From Trichomonas vaginalis G3 (Eukaryota > Parabasalia > Trichomonadida > Trichomonadidae), in the NCBI RefSeq assembly GCF_026262505.1, contig NC_067204.1, forward strand, positions 9,705,797 to 9,769,796: DNA of 64,000 nt, in the 5' to 3' direction. Every line of letters starts with the position of its first letter. The stretch's first letter is position 1. The position numbers and the translations under genes were made by a program. Below are positions 31,045-41,571 of the stretch, piece by piece. Under the pieces are notes generated by a model that saw only the letters and a list, made by a program, of their open reading frames with translations, was not told the DNA's origin and made no database searches.

Positions 31045-31553
31045 AAAAAAATTTAATTATGACATGGAAGAAAAATATCATATATGTAAAAAATGATGAA
31101 CACAACAATTTCTGAAAAGTCTAATGAATGGTATGACCAAATATTTAAAAATTATTCACAAATATTCATAATTTCTATATTTCATTAATGTTTTTAGATT
31201 TCGAAGAGAAGGACATTCTATCTAGGTAATGGATAGTATATCAACATTTTCTTGATATATGATTGGCTATATAATGATCAAACTTGGAAATATTTTAAAA
31301 GTGTGATATTGTATAGTTAACTTACAAGTTCTAATATTCATATTTCTCGCAATATTGTTAAGATCACCGAAGTTATAGTTTGATTATATCATGATCTCAA
31401 AATATATGGTTTTAAAGCATAAATTGTAATTGCAGCATAATTTATGAACAATGCTTGTATCAATTTTAAAATAAACACAAAAAACAAATTTTATTGTAAA
31501 TATAATACAAAAACAGATAAGGGAATAATATAAGCATATGACCTATAATCAAG
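31045..31553. other. Intergenic, nothing recognised
   Basis: AT-rich spacer between two minus-strand genes; no relic or structured RNA seen. Confidence 0.4.
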
Positions 31554-32423
31554 TTAGTAATATCTTTGGTGAGTTGTGCATTTCTTAATAACATTTTGAA
31601 TAATAATATATTTGACACTCCACCAATGCCACAAGAAAATCAAAACCATGATTAAACCAATGAAAAGCAGAATAATGGAAATACCAGCAATAGTATAATC
31701 CTCTAATCCAGGAAAAGAATAGTTAACCATGCCCTCGGAGTCATATATTTCCATGAGTACATTATATGATGATGTTACAGTATAATCAGTATATTCAACA
31801 ACTAAACCTTCTTCAGACATAGGAGTATCTTCAACACCAGGTGTTCTGAACATTTTGATTTTTGTAAGTCTTTCTCTAGTTACTATATAAGGGTCGTTCT
31901 GGTCAACAAGCGTTCTATAAATAGGAAAAACGAAGTCTTGTGATATTTGATTATTTGTTCGTGAAGAATTCCAAGTAATATTGTATGCAAGTGTAGAGTA
32001 TGAAGAAGGTAATGTGAAATTGCGTGTGAAGTATGAATTTTGACCTGATCTACTACCCTTTTTGATGAATAAAATATAATGAAGTAAACTAGGAAGTAAG
32101 TAGTTAGTAGATCTTGAAATTTTATACCATACTGGGGCAAATATATATTCTTCAACTCCAGAATCTGAAACGTAATTAAGAACGAATTGTGTTTGATTGA
32201 AAAGAAGAATGTTATCATTTTGTGCATTGCCATTATTGATACTATCTGGCTCTGTTGACATTGTATATGAGTCGAAATTTACGATATCCATCTTTTTGAG
32301 AAATCCGACCCAAAATACAATAGAAATTGGCATTAAAAGTAATCCAATCCAGAAGACAATGCAGAATTCTGTCTTTTTAACTTCTATTGTTCTCATTTCC
32401 TCGTCCATATCAAACTTATTCAT
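31554..32423 (-). CDS. Two-pass membrane protein with glycosylated outer loop, unknown function
   Basis: 289 residues. Membrane helices at about 22-45 (FCIVFWIGLLLMPISIVFWVGF) and about 242-267 (IAGISIILLFIGLIMVLIFLW) enclose a loop of about 195 residues. The loop holds several N-glycosylation sequons (NQT, NFT, NIT, NSS, NYS) and few Cys. The short N-terminus is acidic and the C-terminus carries basic residues and two Cys. With both ends inside, the loop faces the lumen or outside. I do not recognise the family. The start ATG is clear. Confidence 0.7.
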   Translation of the reverse strand: MNKFDMDEEMRTIEVKKTEFCIVFWIGLLLMPISIVFWVGFLKKMDIVNFDSYTMSTEPDSINNGNAQNDNILLFNQTQFVLNYVSDSGVEEYIFAPVWYKISRSTNYLLPSLLHYILFIKKGSRSGQNSYFTRNFTLPSSYSTLAYNITWNSSRTNNQISQDFVFPIYRTLVDQNDPYIVTRERLTKIKMFRTPGVEDTPMSEEGLVVEYTDYTVTSSYNVLMEIYDSEGMVNYSFPGLEDYTIAGISIILLFIGLIMVLIFLWHWWSVKYIIIQNVIKKCTTHQRYY

Positions 32424-33780
32424 TGATATTGTTTTCCTCTATAAAAAATTTATAAACGTGCAAAGAAGTGTTTCTACCAAAAATATGAGAGAAAAGGGTA
32501 AATTTTTTTGATGAAATAGAATGTACATACGATTTAAATACAATTCATTTGGGTTACCTTTTTTCAAGAACGATTATTATATTGAAAAATAATCGTTATC
32601 GTCTGACAAGGGTAATTTGAAATTTAACCCATATAATGAGCATAATGTAAGTATCAATTATATTATTGTACGTTAAATTTCCTTCTCAATTTTAATGAAA
32701 CAATTTTTTTCATCCTCTGAGCGCACCAGTATTTGAAATATCCCGTAATTTTCCAAAGGCATACCTCTAACTCTGCCACAACTTTGATAATCTCCAAACA
32801 AAAATGACAATAATTAGAGATTTCACCTTAATTTAATCCAGATTTTTAAAAAATATATGATTTTCCGATGTCTTACAATGCTACAATCAATATTTACTCA
32901 ACTTAATTCAAAATTTCAGCTACAGATCCCCAATACATGTGCATTTTAAATCATTTTTTCCAATAATTATCAGTCCTATTTGATTTTATATCAAATAGGA
33001 AAATTCTCAACTATGTATAACACAAAGCTTATCGAATTTCATTGATTTTATAATATCAATATTATCAAATTTATTGGCCTAAATTCATGTTTGCAAAGCT
33101 TATTACAGTTTAAATTCGATATACCCTTGATAAATATATCTTTCTTTCCTTGTCCTCTTTCTTGGAATCAAATATTTCTCCTTGATATTCAAAATTTATT
33201 TATGAATTCTTATATTGCGATATATTTAATAAACATTTATTTATAATTTTTGATGGTCATTGATATATTATAAAAAATACTAGATAACATCATATTTCAT
33301 ATTCATTTCGAATACAATTGAGACCAAAAAGTGATAGATTTTTAAAGTAATATAAGGGGTAACATTACCATTGGACACTGCATTTCTAGTATGAATTCTA
33401 ACCTCCATGGATGGGGGTCATGGTGGAATCACTTCTACGTGCAAAAATAAAAAACTAGGATTAGAAATCTAACTAAACCTAGTAAATGGAATAAAAACAA
33501 TATCATTCGTGCAAATATTTGATTTTTATTGATCAACACTGAGAATTTAATTCAAAACTTTTCATGTAGGCAATCACTTCTCATTTTCTCTATTTGAACA
33601 GCTTTCATAATATATTTTGCCGGTACTCAGATCCATATGGAGACTAAAGCTGTAATTTTTCCCCAATTTTTGTATTTATTGAGTTTCTGATTTTAAAAAT
33701 TTGAAATGCATATACCTAATAAGCAATATCCTTATTTGCATTTCTTTTAACATTTTTGTACGTTATTTTTTTCGTTCAAA
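32424..33780. other. Long intergenic region, possible structured segment
   Basis: About 1.35 kb, AT-rich, no gene recognised. The stretch 33357-33440 is less AT-rich and contains two small hairpins: GGTAA-CA-TTACC near 33360 and CCATG...CATGG around 33411-33425. It might be a small RNA, but the evidence is weak. Confidence 0.3.
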
Positions 33781-33963
33781 ATGGAAGTTTCCGAAGAAAA
33801 GCTCGACCGTATTAGAATAGATAATGAGAAATATCTGAGGAAACATCCAGAGCTTCATGATATGATTAGTGAATTCATGGTTGCTCTTTTGAAAGATAAA
33901 CCACAAGATGTTCTTCAATACGCTATTGTATTTTTCACATCACAACATACCGAGCCAGAGTAG
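33781..33963 (+). CDS. RIIa-domain small protein (RIIAD1-like)
   Basis: 60 residues. Residues about 18-52 (KHPELHDMISEFMVALLKDKPQDVLQYAIVFF) fit the RIIa dimerisation/docking fold, with the pattern P.L...L..F...LL...P.D...FA..YF. The protein is only this domain plus short ends, like RIIAD1. In cilia and flagella, RIIa proteins dock on A-kinase-anchor helices, for example in radial spokes. A flagellar or PKA-scaffold role is inferred. The start sits in TTCAAAATGG, a short-leader initiator. Confidence 0.72.
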   Translation: MEVSEEKLDRIRIDNEKYLRKHPELHDMISEFMVALLKDKPQDVLQYAIVFFTSQHTEPE

Positions 33964-34130
33964 TTACATTATTTCAAGAATTGATTTATTTCGTCTTATT
34001 TTAGCGAAATATATTGTTAATAAAATTTTTATTATTTTTTCTAAAAAATAGAATAACTTTTCTAAAGTTAAATAATAACAATTTTTAAAGACCAACAATT
34101 TCATACATTTTTTTATTAACCAATGCATAT

Positions 34131-35495
34131 TTAGCTCCATAATCCATAATCTGCATAGCTAGCATACTGAGATTTAGGTTGTTCATTGACCTTTTGGGCT
34201 TTGGATTTCCTTTTAGTAAAGAAACTGCTTGAGTTCGATATCATACTCGATTCTGAATTTTGTTGTCCATCTGTTTTATTTTCAACTTCATCATCAGAAT
34301 CGTTTATCTCTGTAACAAATCGAATTTTACTTTGAATATTTGGTTTTGCTGGTTTTCTCTTATGAAAGCTTTTTGTTGAAACTTCACTTGAAAAAGATTC
34401 ATCAAGTGCATTTTCTTTGCCCACAGCTTCTGCTTTTCGCTCCTGTCCTTGCCAAACTCTACTTTTCCATGCTTTTTCTTGCCTTATCGGAATTTCAAAA
34501 TCATCTGAAGCGAATAAGTTGTCATCTGTCTCCGATGGGATGTCTACAACTTCGGCCTGAACAGCCATGGATTCTTTCTTCACAGGCCTCTCTTGAACTG
34601 GTTGTTTGATTGGTTGTTCAACAGTTTTTTCAACTTTTTCTTGACTTTCTGTTGGGTTTTTGATCATTCCTTTGATATCGTCCTCATTATCGTAGAATAT
34701 AAATGTCATAAGTACTTTACCGCATTTAATGTGGGATTTCAGTGTATAAATATTTACCCAGGAATCATGCAAAACAGTGCATATTCTATCTTGCTTTTTA
34801 GCAATCTGCAGTTGTATGTAACCTACACCAATAAGTTCTTTGTCGTTTTCTCCATGGAAATCATAAACTTCAATAACTGGTGTGAAATTTTCGAAATCTA
34901 AACCTAAAGTATCAAGTTTGAATCCAGCATTGTAAATTGCTTCATGTGAATCGAAAGATATAGGCGTAACAAGTTCCTGAATTTGATCATGAAGCCTCAT
35001 TAAAACATAAGTACTTCTTTCACCTTGTCTTGGGCGAGGAAAATCAATTCCTTTGTAAATACAGACAATAGCATGCTCAAATTGAGAGTAATCAACTGCA
35101 AAAAAGTTAACAGGTCTTTCGGGTTTAGTTGCATATTGTTTTGCACTCTGACTGTATGCAACAACTGGATGTAATGGTTTCTGTTCACGTATCGATGGTC
35201 TTGGAAGGTTTTTTTCTTCTATTTTTGATCTAACTGGAATTTTTGAAATTTTCGAATTTGAAATTTTTGCTTCTGGTACTCTTTTAGGTTGTGGTTCAAG
35301 TATAGAATCTATGTTAATTGATTCAATTGATGATATTTCACTTATTTCACTTAGATCGTGTTTGTTTATGTGTATTTCTGAGTCGCTTTCTTGATCTGAT
35401 GATGAAATAAATGGTTCATCATCATCTTGATCATCCAGCTTCTTTAAAATTCTGTCTAATCTATCCTTGATCTGTTTTGTCTGTCGCTTAGTCAT
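34131..35495 (-). CDS. C2-like domain protein with disordered flanks
   Basis: 454 residues. The N-terminal 120 are acidic/Ser-rich and basic patches. Residues about 130-275 form a beta-rich domain of C2 type: FEHAIVCIYKGIDFPR, STYVLMRLHDQIQELVTPI, FTPVIEVYDFHGENDKELIGVGYIQL, WVNIYTLKSHIKCGKVLMTFIF. The Ca2+-binding aspartates are not obvious. The tail is low-complexity, with KKRK-like clusters. The arrangement resembles centrosomal or ciliary C2 proteins (C2CD3, CEP120 class), but the identity is not secure. No membrane segment. Its neighbour is the RIIa protein, on the opposite strand. Confidence 0.6.
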   Translation of the reverse strand: MTKRQTKQIKDRLDRILKKLDDQDDDEPFISSSDQESDSEIHINKHDLSEISEISSIESINIDSILEPQPKRVPEAKISNSKISKIPVRSKIEEKNLPRPSIREQKPLHPVVAYSQSAKQYATKPERPVNFFAVDYSQFEHAIVCIYKGIDFPRPRQGERSTYVLMRLHDQIQELVTPISFDSHEAIYNAGFKLDTLGLDFENFTPVIEVYDFHGENDKELIGVGYIQLQIAKKQDRICTVLHDSWVNIYTLKSHIKCGKVLMTFIFYDNEDDIKGMIKNPTESQEKVEKTVEQPIKQPVQERPVKKESMAVQAEVVDIPSETDDNLFASDDFEIPIRQEKAWKSRVWQGQERKAEAVGKENALDESFSSEVSTKSFHKRKPAKPNIQSKIRFVTEINDSDDEVENKTDGQQNSESSMISNSSSFFTKRKSKAQKVNEQPKSQYASYADYGLWS

Positions 35496-36129
35496 GCACG
35501 TTTAAAATTTTATGATTTTAAATTATTTGAGTGTCAAATCTCTGAGCAAATTCACCCTTTATCTCTCTTCTATATTACATTTTTAAATACTCTTGGTACA
35601 TACTGATCAGTCATATATCATCGCATCCTTTACAGCATAATGAATACTGATTCATCGAAAATATTTTGATTGACTATTAGTGTTACGTGTTGGTTGATAT
35701 GCAGTATAAAAGAAACATTATTCTTTTAATAATTCACAAATTATTAAGGGTGTTTTTTATAGAATTAGCATAATATGAGTTCAACTATAAACAATAGCGT
35801 TACAAACATAGCTTTAATAACTATTTTATGAATCCTATGGATGAATTACATATGACAAATAAGAGCAAAAAAAAAAAAAAATATAATTCAAAACCTACTT
35901 TATATGTGCTATATGAAAAATTATAAATATTTGGAATAATATAAGGTAGTTTAGTAACAAATTAAAAAGATAATAATAAAATTCACCAAATAATGATGTA
36001 AAGTTGGTCATTTTGTGATAACAGTTAAAAGATCGTATTCATTTTAATGATTTTGGCATTGAGTTGGTCAGATTTTTTAATAATTTTTTTCAATTTTTTC
36101 AAAAATAAATTTTCTCAGAAAAATTGTAA
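35496..36129. other. Intergenic, nothing recognised
   Basis: AT-rich region between two minus-strand genes, with an A14-like run near 35868. No gene or clear repeat. Confidence 0.4.
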
Positions 36130-36660
36130 TTAGTTTGTTGAGCCAAACAATTCTATGCATCTCACGACCATGAAATCTGAACCAGCTCCGTTACGACCGA
36201 ACATTTTCAGTCTAACAAAACGAAAATAGTCATCTGATGTAACATCATAGTATTTATGAACGCTGTCTGCATTTAGATCATTAGAATCTCTTACACTGTG
36301 AATATTAATCCAATTTGTGTTGTCGTTACTTACTTCAAGATCCCAAGATCTCATGTGGCCATAGTTTTCACCACCAGAGTATGTTTTAAGTGTATATCCT
36401 GAAAGTTTTACACTAACTTCTTTGAAATCTATTGTAACCCATGGGTTTTCTCTAAATGAAAACCAATGACTTCTAAAGTTACTTTCTATTATATGTGCAA
36501 CGTTTGAATTAATTGTGTCTGAAGGAATAATTGAAATTAAATTCAAATCCGAGGGATTTTTCCCTCCAGTAAGATTAAAAATGTGCGAGAATATTCCTTT
36601 AAAATCGTCGTCTTGGTGAGGAGCTGATATGTTATGTAAAGAAATTGGATTTTCTGCCAT
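36130..36660 (-). CDS. F5/8 type C (discoidin-like) domain protein
   Basis: 176 residues from the ATG at 36660 (MAENPISL); a GTG further up is not needed. The last 140 residues are one F5/8C domain: SNFRSHWFSFRENPWVTIDFKE, GYTLKTYSGGENYGHMRSWDLEVSND, WINIHSVRDSNDL and FRFVRLKMFG, ending VRCIELFG. Trichomonads usually carry this domain behind BTB/BACK domains (see the gene at 49.3 kb). Here it is alone and has no signal peptide, so it is a cytosolic single-domain version. Ligand unknown. Confidence 0.8.
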   Translation of the reverse strand: MAENPISLHNISAPHQDDDFKGIFSHIFNLTGGKNPSDLNLISIIPSDTINSNVAHIIESNFRSHWFSFRENPWVTIDFKEVSVKLSGYTLKTYSGGENYGHMRSWDLEVSNDNTNWINIHSVRDSNDLNADSVHKYYDVTSDDYFRFVRLKMFGRNGAGSDFMVVRCIELFGSTN

Positions 36661-36787
36661 CAAAAAAATTGTCACTTTTTGTTGGTCAATATTCGTAGGA
36701 ACTAAACTTCTTTTTATGGATGATTCCGAACCACCTCATTGTTGAAATTTAATAAGAAAAATATACATTAAAAAATCTTCCTCCAAA

Positions 36788-37463
36788 ATGCGACAATTTT
36801 GTCGGAATCCAACATTAACTTTTTTTATGAGCTCTGACTATTTAAAGCAATATGCAGACTTTATAGAGTCGTCTCAAAAGCTCTTCCGCATAAAATTTAA
36901 TGAATCTATTGAAGATATGTGCAATTCAATTGCAAGCATTTTATTTCAAAATATCAACTTTCAGTCAAGCAGCTAACAAAGATTATTCTCTTGGTATTTC
37001 AATACAATTATGCTTCTGGAAAGAATTATATCAATATACTCGAGCATATTGGTTGTAACATCGAGGAAATTTCGCATTTAGAATTCTATATGGAGGATTT
37101 AATTGAATTTATATTTATGCATGATCAAATTGATCAGTTCAAAGAGTATATTTTACAAAAAGAATTAGAACAAGATAATAATTTTCTTCAAATTCCCTCT
37201 GTGGCATCATTTGCAAGTAAACATAAAAGATATTCTTATTTTGCAGAGTTATCATTAATTAAGCTTGTGCCTATTTTCCATTTCTTTCAATGAAAAAGAT
37301 AATGAAGGAAACACTGCTCTTTACATTGCAGCAGAAAATAATCACAAAGATATAGCCGAACTTCTTATTTCACATGGTGCAAATATCAATGAAAAAAAAA
37401 ACTAATATTGGAAAAACCGCACTTCATATTGCAACAAAAAGAAATAGTAGAACTTTTTTTTAA
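36788..37463 (+). pseudogene. Ankyrin-family pseudogene
   Basis: The first frame reads MSSDYLKQYADFIESSQKLF to NINFQSSS and stops. A shifted frame continues VKQLTKIILLVFQYNYASGK, then LEFYMEDLIEFIFMHDQIDQF. Another shift gives NEGNTALYIAAENNHKDIAEL and SHGANINEKKN. The N-terminal type is a different trichomonad ankyrin subfamily from the four intact genes here. At least three frame breaks, only one and a half repeats left, and the end overlaps the kinesin 3' side. Clearly non-functional host gene. Confidence 0.75.
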
Positions 37464-37503
37464 GTGTTTACTTTGATAAACAAAAAGCAATTTAATTTAA
37501 TTT

Positions 37504-39477
37504 TTATTTGCCCGGCTTTCTTGGCGGAGGTTTCTTTACAGGTTTTACCGGTTCTTTTCCTTTCTTTGCCTTTGAAGCAGCAGATTCTTTTCCATTCTGT
37601 CCAGCGTCAGCCTCTTTGTTTGGCGGAACAATTGGTTCAGTGTACAACTCGTTATTAAGCCATTTATTGTACCATTCCTCGAAAGAGCTGAGAATTGCAG
37701 TTCTAATTGATCCGCATTTCTCTTTCAATCCATCGATTTCAGCCTGTATCTTCTGTATTGCCGCGTATCCATCCTTATAAGCCTGTTTCTGTTTGAGCTC
37801 CTCTTCAAGGAGAGCAGCATCAGCTTCAAACAGTCTTTTAGCCTGGCGAATTCCCTTTTGGTCGATTTCCTTTCCGAGACTGACGATTTGCTCTTGGAGG
37901 GTATTGACCTTCTCGACAGTCTCTTTCTTCTGTTGTACGAGTGATTTCGTGGTGTGCTTGGCTTCAATGAGCTCTGTGGCTTGCTGTTTTCCATCCCTCA
38001 ACTTGTAAATTTCGAAAAGTTGTTCTTTCGTGGGAACAGCAGGGTTATCGGCCCTTCCGCCTGACTGGTTGCCACCGCGGTCCATCTTCGCGACGGTGCG
38101 AATGTTGCAGGGACGATCTTGGCTTGGAGCAACGCCAATGGAGAAACCGGCGCCATCAATTGTTCCGACGTCTTTTGGAGCTTTGACGTTCTTTACACGC
38201 TCTGTGAGGGTGAAGTTCTTGCCAACTTCACGCATAATGGCATTTGGAATGTCGATGTAGCGCTTTTTGATTTCGGCAAATATCGCTTTTATGTGGGCAA
38301 CGCTTTGGAGCGGGAGGTTGTCGATTTCATCATTCAAATAGAGAGCAACTTGGTCGGCCACGTGCTGTTCGTCTTCTTGTTTGAGGCCATCAACTTTGAT
38401 ATTTCCGGCCAATTCGCTTTGAAGCTCTTGCTCGGCTTCAAGTATTTCGAGTTCTTCTTGGAGACGCTCTATTCTAAGCTCTAATGGCTCCATTGTGTTA
38501 ACTTTCGCATCATTATGTACTTTACTGAGTTCATTTGCAAATTGGAACGTAGAAATGGTTTCCCTGTTGTTCTGCTTCTCAGGCCAGACATTTGCGATGA
38601 TTGATGTCCTGCAATTTCCGCCAATTGCATCTCGAAGTAAATATGTAAGCTTCGAACGGCGGAAAGGAAGATGCTTTGTATCCTTGGAGATAATAGAAAC
38701 GACTAATTGCTGTAGATATGAAATAGATTTGTTAACGTATGCACAATCTCCGGCTTCTTCGGCTGCTGCTAAATCTAGGAGAAGAAGACGAGAGTGTGTC
38801 ATGCGAGTACCTTTCCTGCCTACTAAATCAAGAATGAAAACTGCATGACTGCGATGAACAGCTCTGCCAAATTTATGTTCAGCGAGATGAAGTTTAGAAT
38901 CTCCATCAAGAAGCTTTGTAAGTGCAGTATGGACATCAGTGACTTTATGCTCTGAAAGGTTTTGTATGTATGGATTGCCTTCTTCGTCTTCTGCAATTTG
39001 CATTTCTTTGTTATCATCACTGAGAAGATCGTATATGATATCATTGAAGATTTGGCAGTATTGCATTGTAAGTGTGAATTGGATTGTCTTGAATTTCTCT
39101 AGTTCTGTGAAAATGTATGAAATTGCTCTTGGAACGATGCCACGATATTTGAAGTGACGAATTCCACCAAACATAGTAAATGTTTTACCGGCTCCACGTT
39201 GGCCAAATGAGAAAATGCAGCCATTATAGCCTTGAATGAAAGAATCAACAATTTCACGAGCTGCTTCTTCAAAAACAATTTCTTGACTAACGTTATGAAG
39301 AATACTGTGGAATTTAAAGGAATAATTACATTCTGGAGTGTTCAAGAAATTTAATGGATCTGATTTGTCGATATTTACTGCAACTGTTTGATGATCATCT
39401 AATATTTTAATGTTTTCTCCCGCAAAGTCTGTTGTTGGACGCGTCCTGATATAAATTTTGATGGGAAGCGCCGACAT
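37504..39477 (-). CDS. Kinesin-9 family protein with altered switch motifs
   Basis: 657 residues. The N-terminal motor domain, about 5-330, matches kinesin-9/KIF9 in order (KIYIRTRPTTDFA, SILHNVSQEIVFE, YRGIVPRAI, HLPFRRSKLTYLLRDAIGGNC). The P-loop is intact as GQRGAGKT (92-99). Switch I reads AVHRSH (206-211) where NxSSRSH is normal. Switch II reads DLAAAEE (235-241) instead of DLAGSER, so the DxxG Gly is Ala. ATP binding looks possible; normal hydrolysis is doubtful. A coiled coil follows (about 340-590), then EEWYNKWL and a Lys/Pro-rich tail. Kinesin-9 acts in flagella (central pair and beating). An Inr lies 54 bp upstream. Confidence 0.85.
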   Translation of the reverse strand: MSALPIKIYIRTRPTTDFAGENIKILDDHQTVAVNIDKSDPLNFLNTPECNYSFKFHSILHNVSQEIVFEEAAREIVDSFIQGYNGCIFSFGQRGAGKTFTMFGGIRHFKYRGIVPRAISYIFTELEKFKTIQFTLTMQYCQIFNDIIYDLLSDDNKEMQIAEDEEGNPYIQNLSEHKVTDVHTALTKLLDGDSKLHLAEHKFGRAVHRSHAVFILDLVGRKGTRMTHSRLLLLDLAAAEEAGDCAYVNKSISYLQQLVVSIISKDTKHLPFRRSKLTYLLRDAIGGNCRTSIIANVWPEKQNNRETISTFQFANELSKVHNDAKVNTMEPLELRIERLQEELEILEAEQELQSELAGNIKVDGLKQEDEQHVADQVALYLNDEIDNLPLQSVAHIKAIFAEIKKRYIDIPNAIMREVGKNFTLTERVKNVKAPKDVGTIDGAGFSIGVAPSQDRPCNIRTVAKMDRGGNQSGGRADNPAVPTKEQLFEIYKLRDGKQQATELIEAKHTTKSLVQQKKETVEKVNTLQEQIVSLGKEIDQKGIRQAKRLFEADAALLEEELKQKQAYKDGYAAIQKIQAEIDGLKEKCGSIRTAILSSFEEWYNKWLNNELYTEPIVPPNKEADAGQNGKESAASKAKKGKEPVKPVKKPPPRKPGK

Positions 39478-39530
39478 CTATGGGAGTACTAACGGAAGAT
39501 AATCGTTTTCCTCTCAAATTAAATTCAAAT

Positions 39531-39538
39531 AAAAGTGA
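39531..39538 (-). promoter_or_regulatory. Initiator for the kinesin-9 gene
   Basis: The minus strand GTGTCACTTTTATTTG lies about 60 bases before the kinesin ATG, a longer leader than for most genes here. Confidence 0.5.
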
Positions 39539-39890
39539 CACTTTGTGATTTATTTGAACATATAATAATGCAGCCACGCTAAGCCTAAAGATAGCTGTTA
39601 TCATAATAATAGAAAAGTCGTTTTAAAGTTATATCCACAAAATCGTAATGATGCTTTCTTGATTTTGGTAATGGATTTAGACTATGTAGATAATCGATGA
39701 CTAATAAACGAAGAATGGAAGAAAAATACAAGAGTGATTTCGAGGTAATTAATATTCGATTCTTTGACCTGCAAATAAACATATTTGTGCTATTAATCCA
39801 TATTCTATGATAGATCTAAAAGCAGACACATTAATCATTCATGAATAATCTATATTTTTGTAATTTTTTTGTTTTATTTTTCTTTTTCGA
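39539..39890. other. Divergent intergenic region
   Basis: Promoter region between the kinesin gene (minus) and the SWP73 gene (plus). No other feature. Confidence 0.4.
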
Positions 39891-40967
39891 ATGCTGTCTC
39901 AAATTCTTGAGCCATTAGAAGAAGATCTAGCATTTCAAAATCAAGCCATCAAAAACAGATTTGATGTGCTTAAGGACTCCTGCGAAATTGCAGCTTATCA
40001 ACTTAATTTTTTATCATTCATTAAACGTCGTTTATACAATGAACAACAATCCTTTGCACTTGGTGATAGACTAAATGCTAATCCAATCAAGGCCATTATT
40101 TCAATTAGATTAGAACAATGCGTCGAAAACATTTTTAGATTTTTATTCACAATATACGAAGATACCACACCTTATATAATTTCTCAGTACTTTGATAAAA
40201 TTATATTTGAAATCAATGGCATCCATAAAGAATGGACACGAAATGCAGATACACTTGAAACGGATTCAATCGAAATTGTTCTTCCAAATGATATATCATT
40301 CCATCTAGAAGTTTCTATCATACTTTATCCTGATTTCCCAGTTACCTACTACCAAGTTCCAGAAAATTTATTCCCAATTGTTAAAATGCATCAAGCTACG
40401 TTAGCTTCTGTTATACGTGCAGTTAGCTCTTATGCTCTTGAAAACGATTTAATCAAAGATGGAGTTCTTCATTGCGATAAAGGTTTAGGAATTAAAATTG
40501 ATTTGAATGAAATACCTTTGTCACAAGTTGCTTTGCATATTCGATCTACGCTTGTTCCTATTCAACCAATGAACCTTAATGTCCACTTAACTCCAGAAAT
40601 TTCAAATCATAATTTCAAGGTAACTCTTCCGAATTTTTCATTGATACCACGCTATGTCGAAGACTTCCATATTGAGGATATCAAGACTGGCGTTCTCCAG
40701 TTCGCTGCTCAAAAGGAACTCGTTGAAAGTATCGCGGCTGTTGCAAGGAACCCAATAGAAGCAATTGAAGCAGAAATAAGTGGTCACTGCACTCAATGCG
40801 AGTTATCCGATGAAAGTAACGACAACGGTCCTAAAGTTAGCATTTCTCCAGCAAATCCTGCAAGAAGATCATCTGTATACTACTGGCAACAATGGACTTC
40901 GGATCATATTGCACGTTTCTTAGAAGAAAACAAGATGATTCATGCAAGATACGTCAAAGGCAAATAA
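39891..40967 (+). CDS. SWP73/BAF60 (SMARCD) subunit of a SWI/SNF-type remodeller
   Basis: 358 residues. It aligns by eye to human SMARCD1: KEWTRNADTLETDSIEI (for VEWHRTATTQETDGFQV), then a divergent SWIB domain at about 150-224 (YYQVPENLFPIVKMHQATL, then LHCDKGLG and IPLSQVALHIRSTLVP). Further on come QFAAQKELVESIAAVARNP and finally RRSSVYYWQQWTSDHIARFL (for RRAEFYFQPWAQEAVCRYF). All conserved blocks are present in order, and only the N-terminal low-complexity part of animal versions is missing. It is a nuclear core subunit linking the remodelling ATPase to transcription factors. The overall divergence means similarity searches may miss it. Confidence 0.8.
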   Translation: MLSQILEPLEEDLAFQNQAIKNRFDVLKDSCEIAAYQLNFLSFIKRRLYNEQQSFALGDRLNANPIKAIISIRLEQCVENIFRFLFTIYEDTTPYIISQYFDKIIFEINGIHKEWTRNADTLETDSIEIVLPNDISFHLEVSIILYPDFPVTYYQVPENLFPIVKMHQATLASVIRAVSSYALENDLIKDGVLHCDKGLGIKIDLNEIPLSQVALHIRSTLVPIQPMNLNVHLTPEISNHNFKVTLPNFSLIPRYVEDFHIEDIKTGVLQFAAQKELVESIAAVARNPIEAIEAEISGHCTQCELSDESNDNGPKVSISPANPARRSSVYYWQQWTSDHIARFLEENKMIHARYVKGK

Positions 40968-41571
40968 TTTCATTTTTTATTTACATTCTTATTGTTAATT
41001 AAATACTAATTTATTGTTAGTCTAATTTGCTTACTATTCTTGACTAGAAAATTATTCTCTTATATGATATAAAAAGAATAATTCCTGAATATGAGTTCAC
41101 CGAAGGAAAATGTTATTCAACAACAAATTTGGAACTCTTTTTGCGAAAGATGAGCAAATGTAGATATATTCTATTACCAATTTCTCTCTCAATTGAGTTC
41201 ATCAAAAATGTAATTTGTTCAAATCTTATCTTTAGCCGTGTCATAAAAATTTAATACCTTTCTACCCAGAGAATGACCTCAAATCTCCAAAATTTTCATG
41301 AAGATACCATTTAATTTATGTTATTATAATGCTATATGAAATTTGTGAGTGATGATCATGTCAGCATAACCTTACCAAGTGTTTAAATGAAGAGTCGATG
41401 ATGGAAACAATTGATTGAATTTTGGGAAAAATTGGGAAATGATTTATCCTAAAATTCTCGGAACAAAATTATTATATGCAAGTCATAGTATCTTTTTATG
41501 ATGAAAAATCAAGAAGATTTTAGATAAAAAATTAGTGTCTCAAATTTTGTGATTCTCTTCAAAGGACCAAA
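40968..41571. other. Intergenic, nothing recognised
   Basis: AT-rich spacer between two plus-strand genes; the MAK16 promoter lies at its right end. Confidence 0.4.
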
